Made by a program: the position numbers and the translations under genes. The notes beneath the pieces were generated by a model. It was not told the DNA's origin. It worked only from the letters and a program-made list of their open reading frames with translations, and searched no databases. From contig CALIZJ010000089.1 in the NCBI GenBank assembly GCA_938028845.1, forward strand, positions 1 through 10,500: a stretch of 10,500 bases of DNA. Reading direction: 5' to 3'. Positions 1 through 6,548 of the stretch are shown one piece after another. The stretch comes from an uncultured Blautia sp. (GTDB lineage Bacteria; Bacillota; Clostridia; Lachnospirales; Lachnospiraceae). Positions within the stretch are counted from its first letter, which is position 1; each line of letters starts with the position of its first letter.

Positions 1-64
1 TTTCCTTAATATAACTATTTCTTTTTGGGTAAAGATTCCTAGACATAATCTGTCCGTTATGGAT

Positions 65-93
65 AATATAGTGCTTTTCCCTCGGTTTGTCAA
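65..93 (-). promoter_or_regulatory. Sigma-A promoter firing leftward out of the window
   Basis: Read on the minus strand, a perfect -35 TTGACA (88-93) is followed after exactly 17 bases by TATATT (65-70) as -10. Transcription should start near position 58 and run left, so bases 1-58 would be the 5' untranslated leader of a gene whose coding part lies beyond the left edge. No start codon or clear ribosome binding site for that gene is visible in the window. A 6-bp AT-rich inverted repeat (GAAAAT at 105-110, ATTTTC at 117-122) lies just upstream of the -35 and could be an operator or an upstream A/T element, but this is only inference. Confidence 0.72.
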
Positions 94-163
94 GAGAATT
101 GGTTGAAAATTTTACGATTTTCTTAAATTTCCTTCACCGGGAAACACTGCCGTTGTCCGCCTG

Positions 164-201
164 GCGGGAGGCAAAATCAATATATTGTTTTTGCTTCCCG
201 C
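164..201. repeat. 38-base near-perfect palindrome
   Basis: The two halves pair around the centre at 182/183: 18 of 19 positions pair, one of them as G-U (170/195), with a single T-T mismatch at 177/188. The outer arms are GC-rich (GCGGGA at 164-169, TCCCGC at 196-201), the inner part is AAAA/TTTT, and the core is ATAT. This order differs from an ordinary intrinsic terminator because the T tract lies inside the stem. The run after it is only moderately T-rich on the plus strand (ATCATTTATTT) and not T-rich on the minus strand. It could be a terminator variant between glgP and the leftward promoter, a protein-binding operator, or a short dispersed intergenic repeat. Confidence 0.6.
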
Positions 202-311
202 ATCATTTATTTGCAGGCACAAGATACAGTATTTTTTATTATATTATTTCATAATTATATCCCACTGCCATTCTCAGCGGCGATATAAGGAAACCCAAAA
301 CATATTTATAT

Positions 312-332
312 GCAAAGCCTTTCGGCTGTTGC
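312..332 (-). terminator. Weak hairpin downstream of glgP, possible terminator
   Basis: On the minus strand, GCAA and AGCC pair with GGCT and TTGC around a GAAA loop of the stable GNRA type, with a single bulged base. It begins about 30 bases after the glgP stop codon. The following bases (ATATAAATATGTTTTGG) are A/T-rich but not a clean U run, so termination here is uncertain. The palindrome at 164-201 is the other candidate for ending the ileS-glgP transcript. Confidence 0.3.
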
Positions 333-363
333 TTCTATATATAATAGGATATCAAGATATCTC

Positions 364-2820
364 CTATTTAACAGTGATTTTATCCAGATGCCAGATATCA
401 TCCACATATTCCTGGATGGTTCTGTCGGAAGTAAACTTTCCGCTGCAGGCTGTATTAAGCAAAGCCATCTTTGCCCATCTCTTCTCATCGCGGTAAGCTT
501 CCTCCACACGCTTTTGTGCTTCCGCATAGGAACGGAAATCGGCAAGCGTAAAATACTGATCCGGACGGTCACTATTTTTTGTATTTAATAAAGAATCATA
601 CAGGTCACGGAACAGCTCTGTATCGTTTGAGAAAGTTCCGTTGATAAGCTGCATCAATACCTGACGGATATCTCCATCTGTATTGTAGATCACATTCGGA
701 TCGTATCCGCCATGGTTCTCATAGTTGATAACTTCGTCTGAGCTTAAGCCGAAGATAAACGCATTTTCTGCGCCCACCTCTTCTACGATCTCTACATTGG
801 CGCCATCCATGGTTCCTAAAGTAACAGCTCCGTTAAGCATAAATTTCATGTTACCTGTACCGGAAGCCTCTTTACTTGCTGTAGATATCTGCTCAGATAC
901 ATCTGCTGCCGCAAATATGATCTCCGCATTGGATACTCTGTAGTTTTCAATGAATACAACTTTCAGCTTTCCATTAATAGAAGCATCGTTATTTACCACA
1001 TCCGCAACAGAATTGATAAGCTTAATGATCTTCTTCGCCCTGTGATATCCTGCGGAAGCCTTTGCTCCAAAGATAAACGTTCTTGGATAGAAATCGATTT
1101 CCGGATGTGATTTGATCTGGTTGTACAGATAGATCACATGCAGGATATTCAAAAGCTGGCGTTTGTACTCATGCAGTCTCTTTACCTGAACATCAAAGAT
1201 TGAACGTGGATTTACCTCTACCCCGTTATGCTCAAGGATATATTTTGCCAGGCGTACCTTATTCTGATATTTAATGTTCATAAATTCCTGCTGCGCCTTT
1301 TCATCATCCGCATAGATTGCGAGCTTCTTGATCTGGGAAAGATCTGTTACCCAGTCAGCTCCGATATGCTCGGTCACCCAATTGGCAAGTAGCGGATTTC
1401 CGTGAAGCAGGAATCGTCTCTGTGTGATTCCGTTTGTCTTATTATTAAATTTCTGAGGCATCATTTCATAGAAATCTTTCAGTTCCTGATTTTTTAAGAT
1501 TTCTGTATGAAGCCTTGCAACACCATTTACAGAAAATCCTGTAACAATGGCAAGATGTGCCATCTTTACCTGACCATCATAGATGATTGCCATCTTTTTA
1601 ATCTTATCATAGTTTCCAGGATATTTTGCCTGTACTTCTATAATGAAGCGGCGGTTAATCTCCTCGATGATCTGATAAATACGCGGAAGCAGTCTGGAAA
1701 ACAGTTCGATCGGCCATTTTTCCAGTGCCTCTGACATGATCGTATGGTTTGTATACGCACAGCATTTCGTAGTGATCTCCCAGGCCTGATCCCATTCCAG
1801 GTCTTCCTCATCCAGAAGAATACGCATTAATTCTGCCACAGCCACGGTAGGATGCGTGTCGTTCATCTGGAAAACGACTTTTTCATAAAGTTTGGTAATA
1901 TCGCTGTGTTTCTTTTTGTATTTGGCGATAGCAGCCTGAATACTTGCAGAAACAAAGAAATACTGCTGCTTTAGTCTCAGCTCTTTACCTGCGTAATGAT
2001 TGTCGTTAGGATAAAGAACCTCTACAATATTGCGGGCAAGATTTTCCTGCTCTACAGCCTTTTTATAATCTCCTTTGTCGAAAGAATCCAGACCGAAATC
2101 AACAATCGGCTCTGCATCCCAGATACGCAGGGTATTCACAATTTTATTGTTGTATCCCACGATTGGCATATCATATGGAACAGCCTTTACTGCCTGGTAT
2201 CCCTCATGGATAAATCGGTTGCGTCCCTTTGCATGGTCATATTCCACTCTTACATATCCGCCAAAATGGACTTCTTTTGCATATTCCGGGCGGCGAAGCT
2301 CAAATGGATAGCCTTCCTTCAGCCAGTTATCCGGCACTTCAATCTGGAAACCATCTTTGATCTCCTGTTTGAACATACCATAGCGGTAGCGGATTCCACA
2401 GCCATACGCATAATAATTCAAAGTTGCAAGTGAATCCAAAAAGCAGGCTGCAAGACGGCCAAGTCCGCCGTTTCCAAGAGCCGGATCCGGCTCCTGGTCT
2501 TCGATCGTGTTAATATCCAGTCCTAATTCCTCAAGTGCTTCCTTCACTTCTCCGTAAGCCCCAAGATTGATCAGATTGTTTCCAAGGGCTCTGCCCATTA
2601 AAAATTCCATGGACATATAGTAGAGAACCTTCGGATCCTGCTCCTCATATGCATTTTGTGTTTCCAGCCAGTTATCAATAATCACGTCCTTAACTGTATA
2701 GCTCACTGCCTGAAAAATCTGTTCCTGAGTAGCTTCCTCTAAAGTTCTTCGATAGAGAAATTTTACATTGTCCCTTACGCTCTGCTTGAACGTCTCTTTT
2801 TTGAACTGCTTATCGATCAT
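364..2820 (-). CDS. glgP: Glycogen/maltodextrin phosphorylase (GT35, PLP-dependent)
   Basis: Alpha-glucan phosphorylase releases glucose-1-phosphate from the non-reducing ends of glycogen or maltodextrin, in the cytoplasm. The 818-residue length is usual for the bacterial family. Visible family features are EDQEPDPALGNGGLGRLAACFLDSL (about 107-131; glucan/PLP site), MNDTHPTVAVAELMR (319-333), RLHEYKRQ (548-555), which carries the phosphate-site Arg and Lys, and the PLP signature EASGTGNMKFMLNGA, in which Lys659 should form the Schiff base. The N-terminus is short and lacks the phosphorylated-serine segment of animal muscle enzymes. The start ATG has a GGAGGG ribosome binding site (2826-2831) that overlaps the ileS stop codon, with 5 bases to the ATG. 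It is the second gene of the ileS operon. GlgP and MalP cannot be told apart from sequence alone, so substrate preference is open. Confidence 0.95.
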   Translation of the reverse strand: MIDKQFKKETFKQSVRDNVKFLYRRTLEEATQEQIFQAVSYTVKDVIIDNWLETQNAYEEQDPKVLYYMSMEFLMGRALGNNLINLGAYGEVKEALEELGLDINTIEDQEPDPALGNGGLGRLAACFLDSLATLNYYAYGCGIRYRYGMFKQEIKDGFQIEVPDNWLKEGYPFELRRPEYAKEVHFGGYVRVEYDHAKGRNRFIHEGYQAVKAVPYDMPIVGYNNKIVNTLRIWDAEPIVDFGLDSFDKGDYKKAVEQENLARNIVEVLYPNDNHYAGKELRLKQQYFFVSASIQAAIAKYKKKHSDITKLYEKVVFQMNDTHPTVAVAELMRILLDEEDLEWDQAWEITTKCCAYTNHTIMSEALEKWPIELFSRLLPRIYQIIEEINRRFIIEVQAKYPGNYDKIKKMAIIYDGQVKMAHLAIVTGFSVNGVARLHTEILKNQELKDFYEMMPQKFNNKTNGITQRRFLLHGNPLLANWVTEHIGADWVTDLSQIKKLAIYADDEKAQQEFMNIKYQNKVRLAKYILEHNGVEVNPRSIFDVQVKRLHEYKRQLLNILHVIYLYNQIKSHPEIDFYPRTFIFGAKASAGYHRAKKIIKLINSVADVVNNDASINGKLKVVFIENYRVSNAEIIFAAADVSEQISTASKEASGTGNMKFMLNGAVTLGTMDGANVEIVEEVGAENAFIFGLSSDEVINYENHGGYDPNVIYNTDGDIRQVLMQLINGTFSNDTELFRDLYDSLLNTKNSDRPDQYFTLADFRSYAEAQKRVEEAYRDEKRWAKMALLNTACSGKFTSDRTIQEYVDDIWHLDKITVK

Positions 2821-2825
2821 GTCGT

Positions 2826-2833
2826 CCCTCCTA
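2826..2833 (-). promoter_or_regulatory. Ribosome binding site of glgP overlapping the ileS stop codon
   Basis: The minus-strand string TAGGAGGG combines the ileS stop codon TAG (2831-2833) with the Shine-Dalgarno core GGAGGG (2826-2831), five bases before the glgP ATG. Ribosomes finishing ileS therefore end directly on the glgP initiation region, which is typical of translational coupling. There is no room for a separate promoter between the coding regions. Confidence 0.8.
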
Positions 2834-5800
2834 TAATCTGGATACTCCCATGGTTACCTTTTCTTTATTGATATTCCATTCTTTTACATAACCCTCTGCT
2901 TCATCAAAAACAATCTTCTCAGCAAGAACTTCCGTCATAATTTCATCCTGATGAGCTTTAATGATATCCGAGATTTTTTCATTATCCTTTACGTATACAC
3001 AGATCTTGTCCATCACCTCAAAGCCAGCTTCTTTTCTCATCGTCTGTATCTTACTGATGATTTCCCGGACAAAACCTTCTTCGATTAATTCCGGAGTCAG
3101 GTTCGTGTCAAGGACAACAGAAGTTTCTCCTTCTGTTTCCGTCACATACCCTTCTGTCTGTGCAGTCTCGATCAATAAGTCTTCCTCCGACAATTCAATG
3201 TGATTTCCATCAATATCCAAAGCAAGAACACCTTTTGTTTTCAGTTCTTTCATTGCCTCGGTTCCATTAATATCTGCCAAGGCCTGACGGATACCATTTA
3301 AAAGCTTTCCATATTTTGGTCCTACGGTTTTTAACTGCGGTTTGAAGCTGTAGGAGATAAAGGATTCCACATCATCTGCAAATTTTACTTCTTTTACATT
3401 CAGCTCATCTGCAATAATATCTGTGAAATATTTATCCATTGCCTTGGGCACTTTTACAAACATGGTTCCAATGGGCTGACGATTCTTAATATTGGCAGTA
3501 TTTCTGCAGGCACGTCCCAGAACAACAATCTCAAGAAGCTCTTCCATATTATCTTCCAGATTTTTGTCTATCCAATCTGCATTCACAGTAGGATAATCAC
3601 ATAAGTGAATACTTTCCGGCGCATCTTTATCAATACTTCTGACAAGATTCTGATAAATATCCTCTGTCATAAATGGTATCATCGGAGCAGCAACCTTAGC
3701 GACAGTCACCAATGCGGTATATAAGGTCATATAGGCATTGATCTTATCCTGTTCCATTCCCTTTGCCCAGAAACGCTCACGGCTTCTTCTTACATACCAG
3801 TTGCTCATCTCGTCTACAAATTCCTGAAGAGCTCTTGCACTTTCCGGAATTTTATAATTCGCAAGATTTTCGTCCACTGTCTGGATCAATGTATTCAGTT
3901 TGCTCAGAAGCCATTTATCCATTACCGGAAGCTTATCATATTCCAAAGAATATTTCGTCGCATCAAAATTATCAATGTTCGCATACAGTACAAAGAACGC
4001 ATACGTATTCCAAAGGGTACTCATGAACTTACGCTGTCCTTCCACAACAGCCTTTCCATGGAACCGGTTAGGAAGCCATGGCGCACTGTTAATATAGAAG
4101 TACCAGCGGATTGCATCCGCTCCATATGTTTCAAGAGCATCGAAAGGATCTACTGCATTTCCTTTAGACTTACTCATCTTCTGTCCATTTTCATCCTGCA
4201 CATGTCCCAGAACGATTACATTCTTATATGGTGCCTGATTAAAGATCAGTGTGGAAATAGCCAAAAGTGAGTAGAACCATCCTCTTGTCTGGTCTACGGC
4301 TTCTGAAATAAAGTCCGCCGGGAACTGCTTCTTAAACACTTCCTGATTTTCAAAAGGATAATGGTGCTGTGCAAAAGGCATCGCTCCGGAATCAAACCAG
4401 CAGTCGATAACTTCTGGCACCCGATGCATTTCCTTTCCGCATTTCGGACATTTAATAGTTACCGCGTCAATATATGGGCGATGCAGTTCTATTTCATCCG
4501 GGCAATTATCTGACATGGATTTCAGTTCTTCAATGCTTCCAATGGAATGCATATGTCCACATTCACATTCCCAGATATTTAACGGTGTTCCCCAGTAACG
4601 GTTTCGGCTGATACCCCAGTCCTGTACATTTTCCAGCCAGTCGCCGAAACGTCCTTTTCCAATGCTTTCCGGAATCCAGTTGATGGTATTGTTATTACGG
4701 ATCAGGTCATCTCTTACAGCAGTCATCTTAATAAACCAGGATTCTCTTGCATAGTAAATAAGGGGTGTTCCGCATCTCCAGCAATGAGGATAACTGTGTT
4801 CAAATTTAGGAGCATCGTACAAAAGGCCTCTTTCTTCCAGATTCTGGAGAATCGGCATGTCTGCCTTCTTGCAGAACACACCAGGCCAGTCTGTCTCAGC
4901 AGTCATTTCTCCCTTTTCATCTACAAGCTGTACAAAGGGCAGATCATAACGGCGTCCAACCTGCGCATCGTCTTCACCAAAAGCAGGAGCGATATGGACA
5001 ACACCTGTACCATCCGTCAAAGTAACGTAATCAGCACATGTGACATAATAAGCTTTTTTCTTTACTTTTGCAAAGGTAAATAATGGCTCATACTCCTTAA
5101 ATTCAAGGTCTTTTCCAGTATATGTCTCAAGGATCTCCGTTTCTTCTCCCAGCACCTTTTCCACTAAGGCATGTGCCATATAGTAAATCTTATCGTCCTT
5201 ATTATTTTTAACCTTTACATATTCTTCCTTTGGATTTACACAAAGAGCTACGTTAGAAGGAAGTGTCCACGGCGTTGTGGTCCATGCAAGGAAATAGGCA
5301 TCCTCACCCACGACCTTAAAGCGCACGATGGCGGAACGCTCTTTTACATCCTTATAGCCCTGTGCTACCTCATGGCTGGAAAGAGGGGTGCCGCATCTGG
5401 GACAGTAAGGAACGATCTTATAGCCTTTGTACAAAAGCTTCTTTTCCCAGATCTGCTTTAAAGCCCACCATTCAGACTCAATATAGTCATTATGGTAAGT
5501 TACATATGGGTGTTCCATATCTGCCCAGAAGCCAACTGTTTCTGAGAAATCTTCCCACATTCCCTTATACTTCCAGACACTTTCTTTACAGTGCTTGATA
5601 AAAGGCTCCAGTCCGTATTCCTCGATCTGTTCCTTTCCATCCAGGCCAAGCATCTTTTCCACTTCCAATTCCACAGGAAGTCCGTGGGTATCCCATCCGG
5701 CTTTACGTGGAACCAGGTACCCTTTCATGGTACGGTATCTCGGAATCATATCCTTGATCACACGGGTAAGCACATGGCCAATATGCGGTTTGCCATTGGC

Positions 5801-5947
5801 TGTGGGCGGTCCATCGTAAAACATATAGGTTTCATTATCTTTTCGGTTCTCCATACTTTTTTCAAAAATATGGTTTTCCTTCCAGAACTTTTCGACTTTT
5901 TTTTCGCGGTCAACAAAATTCAGGTTCGTGTCTACTTTCTGGTACAT
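2831..5947 (-). CDS. ileS: Isoleucyl-tRNA synthetase, long eukaryote-like type
   Basis: Class I aminoacyl-tRNA synthetase that charges tRNA-Ile with isoleucine in the cytoplasm; about 1038 residues. The HIGH motif lies in GPPTANGKPHIGH (HIGH at 55-58) and KMSKS at 590-594 in GQKMSKSKGN. The CP1 editing domain shows WTTTPWTLPSN (from 222) and HIAPAFGEDD (about 318-327), used to hydrolyse Val-tRNA-Ile. Cysteine pairs (CPRCG, HCWRCG, CECG, CPKCG) occur between 180 and 505, and the anticodon-binding domain follows. The length and layout fit the IleRS2 clade common in Clostridia, which has been linked to low mupirocin sensitivity; that link is family knowledge, not something tested here. A GTG at 5948-5950 directly precedes the ATG; I chose the ATG because it lies 9 bases after AGGAGG, while the GTG gives 6 bases and an extra Met. 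Expression is controlled by the T-box leader upstream, and glgP follows after 10 bases. Confidence 0.97.
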   Translation of the reverse strand: MYQKVDTNLNFVDREKKVEKFWKENHIFEKSMENRKDNETYMFYDGPPTANGKPHIGHVLTRVIKDMIPRYRTMKGYLVPRKAGWDTHGLPVELEVEKMLGLDGKEQIEEYGLEPFIKHCKESVWKYKGMWEDFSETVGFWADMEHPYVTYHNDYIESEWWALKQIWEKKLLYKGYKIVPYCPRCGTPLSSHEVAQGYKDVKERSAIVRFKVVGEDAYFLAWTTTPWTLPSNVALCVNPKEEYVKVKNNKDDKIYYMAHALVEKVLGEETEILETYTGKDLEFKEYEPLFTFAKVKKKAYYVTCADYVTLTDGTGVVHIAPAFGEDDAQVGRRYDLPFVQLVDEKGEMTAETDWPGVFCKKADMPILQNLEERGLLYDAPKFEHSYPHCWRCGTPLIYYARESWFIKMTAVRDDLIRNNNTINWIPESIGKGRFGDWLENVQDWGISRNRYWGTPLNIWECECGHMHSIGSIEELKSMSDNCPDEIELHRPYIDAVTIKCPKCGKEMHRVPEVIDCWFDSGAMPFAQHHYPFENQEVFKKQFPADFISEAVDQTRGWFYSLLAISTLIFNQAPYKNVIVLGHVQDENGQKMSKSKGNAVDPFDALETYGADAIRWYFYINSAPWLPNRFHGKAVVEGQRKFMSTLWNTYAFFVLYANIDNFDATKYSLEYDKLPVMDKWLLSKLNTLIQTVDENLANYKIPESARALQEFVDEMSNWYVRRSRERFWAKGMEQDKINAYMTLYTALVTVAKVAAPMIPFMTEDIYQNLVRSIDKDAPESIHLCDYPTVNADWIDKNLEDNMEELLEIVVLGRACRNTANIKNRQPIGTMFVKVPKAMDKYFTDIIADELNVKEVKFADDVESFISYSFKPQLKTVGPKYGKLLNGIRQALADINGTEAMKELKTKGVLALDIDGNHIELSEEDLLIETAQTEGYVTETEGETSVVLDTNLTPELIEEGFVREIISKIQTMRKEAGFEVMDKICVYVKDNEKISDIIKAHQDEIMTEVLAEKIVFDEAEGYVKEWNINKEKVTMGVSRL

Positions 5948-5953
5948 CACAAA

Positions 5954-5962
5954 TCTCCTCCT
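5954..5962 (-). promoter_or_regulatory. Strong Shine-Dalgarno of ileS
   Basis: The minus strand reads AGGAGGAGA, a full match to the anti-Shine-Dalgarno sequence, followed by TTT, GTG and ATG. The spacing (9 bases from AGGAGG to the ATG, 6 to the GTG) favours the ATG at 5945-5947 as start, although initiation at the adjacent GTG cannot be excluded and would only add one residue. Confidence 0.8.
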
Positions 5963-6036
5963 ATATTTTTATTTTATAACCTGCATTTGCTATTCTGAAA
6001 ATTAAAGGAACAAAATAAAATATTTTCCTATAACAT

Positions 6037-6066
6037 AAAAAAAATCCGTCCTGCAAAAGGACGAAT
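6037..6066 (-). terminator. Regulated intrinsic terminator of the T-box leader
   Basis: On the minus strand, ATTCGTCCT (6058-6066) pairs with AGGACGGAT (6044-6052) over nine pairs, one G-U, around a five-base loop TTTGC, directly followed by a run of seven T (6037-6043). This is a textbook intrinsic terminator. Its 5' arm is shared with the antiterminator, so it forms when charged tRNA-Ile is abundant and ends transcription 90 bases before the ileS ATG. Confidence 0.93.
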
Positions 6067-6307
6067 CATTCATTACATTCGTTTATTACCACCTGTTACA
6101 TCGTACGGGCATACTTATGCCGATACTGTTCCCTGTAACGGTGGATTACCGTCAATTCCTAGAAGCTCGTAAAACTCTTCAGAAAAGCAACTCCGGAGTG
6201 ATTTTCTGCTGCATTTACTTACACCAGGCTTCCACCATCCCCGGCTCGCTGTGGCTTTCTCAGACAGCATACTGTCTCCATCACAGTTTTTTCATATTTC
6301 TATATGC
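6037..6307 (-). promoter_or_regulatory. T-box riboswitch leader for isoleucine (tRNA-Ile sensing)
   Basis: This leader reads the charging state of tRNA-Ile and allows transcription of ileS-glgP only when uncharged tRNA binds. At the base of Stem I, AACT (6285-6288) pairs with AGTT (6189-6192) and GGAG (6276-6279) with CTCC (6195-6198). Above the specifier loop, TGCTG (6265-6269) pairs with CAGCA (6207-6211). The specifier loop carries ATC at 6200-6202, an isoleucine codon. The distal Stem I part contains GCGAGCC and GGATGGTGGAAGCC, typical of the family. The T-box bulge TGGT (6088-6091) fits the ACCA end of a tRNA with discriminator A, as in tRNA-Ile. In the antiterminator, ACGAAT (6077-6082) pairs with ATTCGT (6061-6066), the same bases used as the 5' arm of the terminator, so the two folds exclude each other. 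The T-box core (AGGTGGTAATAAACG) departs from the usual GGTGGNACCGCG. Confidence 0.93.
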
Positions 6308-6313
6308 TGATAT

Positions 6314-6343
6314 ATTATAAGGGTAGAAAATTCCAAATGTCAA
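6314..6343 (-). promoter_or_regulatory. Promoter of the T-box-ileS-glgP operon
   Basis: On the minus strand, a perfect TTGACA (6338-6343) and a perfect TATAAT (6314-6319) are separated by 18 bases. Transcription should start near 6307, just before Stem I of the T-box. Both hexamers match the sigma-A consensus, so the basal promoter is strong and control is expected to come mainly from termination in the leader. Confidence 0.85.
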
Positions 6344-6373
6344 GTGTTTTAAGAAAAATAAATACTGAAAGAG

Positions 6374-6402
6374 TGGCTTTCCCAGGAAAATAATGGTATA
6401 CT
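6374..6402 (+). promoter_or_regulatory. Likely promoter of the carboxypeptidase gene (extended -10)
   Basis: TGGTATACT (6394-6402) is an extended -10 element (TGN plus TATACT) on the plus strand. The -35 at 17 bases spacing is poor (TGGCTT, 6374-6379), as is usual for extended -10 promoters. Transcription would start near 6409, giving a leader of about 140 bases. It is divergent from the ileS promoter, with about 30 bases between the two -35 regions. No terminator or riboswitch was recognised in the leader 6409-6548. Confidence 0.5.
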
Positions 6403-6548
6403 ATAGCTTGATCTTGTCAAATATGGATGCATAAATGCAGAAATATACGGCAGGATCTCTGTATCCGATTAAAAGAGGGGTGCCGGATGCATAAGGGAAA
6501 CGAATATGTAAAAACTAAGAACATACTACAAATGAAGGGTAATGCTAT

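Noticed and set aside
347..362. Two GATATC palindromes close together after the glgP stop
   Set aside because: Short 6-base palindromes in AT-rich DNA are expected by chance; there is no GC-rich stem or T run to make a terminator.
185..496. Plus-strand open frame of 103 codons overlapping the end of glgP
   Set aside because: It begins inside the 164-201 palindrome, has no ribosome binding site, and its second half is antisense to glgP. Its composition is that of translated AT-rich intergenic DNA.
1996..2433. Long plus-strand open frame inside glgP (145 codons)
   Set aside because: It lies antisense within a well-conserved phosphorylase coding region, has no recognisable domain and no convincing start region. 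It is a shadow of glgP codon usage.
5591..5998. Plus-strand open frame antisense to the start of ileS and its leader (135 codons)
   Set aside because: It is antisense to the HIGH-motif region of ileS, which must be coding on the minus strand. It has no recognisable protein features.
6117..6320. Small plus-strand open frame of 67 codons in the region upstream of ileS
   Set aside because: It covers the T-box leader in antisense. The region is fully explained as structured RNA on the minus strand.
6501..6528. Sigma-G-like forespore promoter (GAATA and CATACTA) just before the carboxypeptidase gene
   Set aside because: The two elements are 15 bases apart, shorter than usual, and the expected start would fall on the ribosome binding site. 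The extended -10 at 6394-6402 is more plausible.
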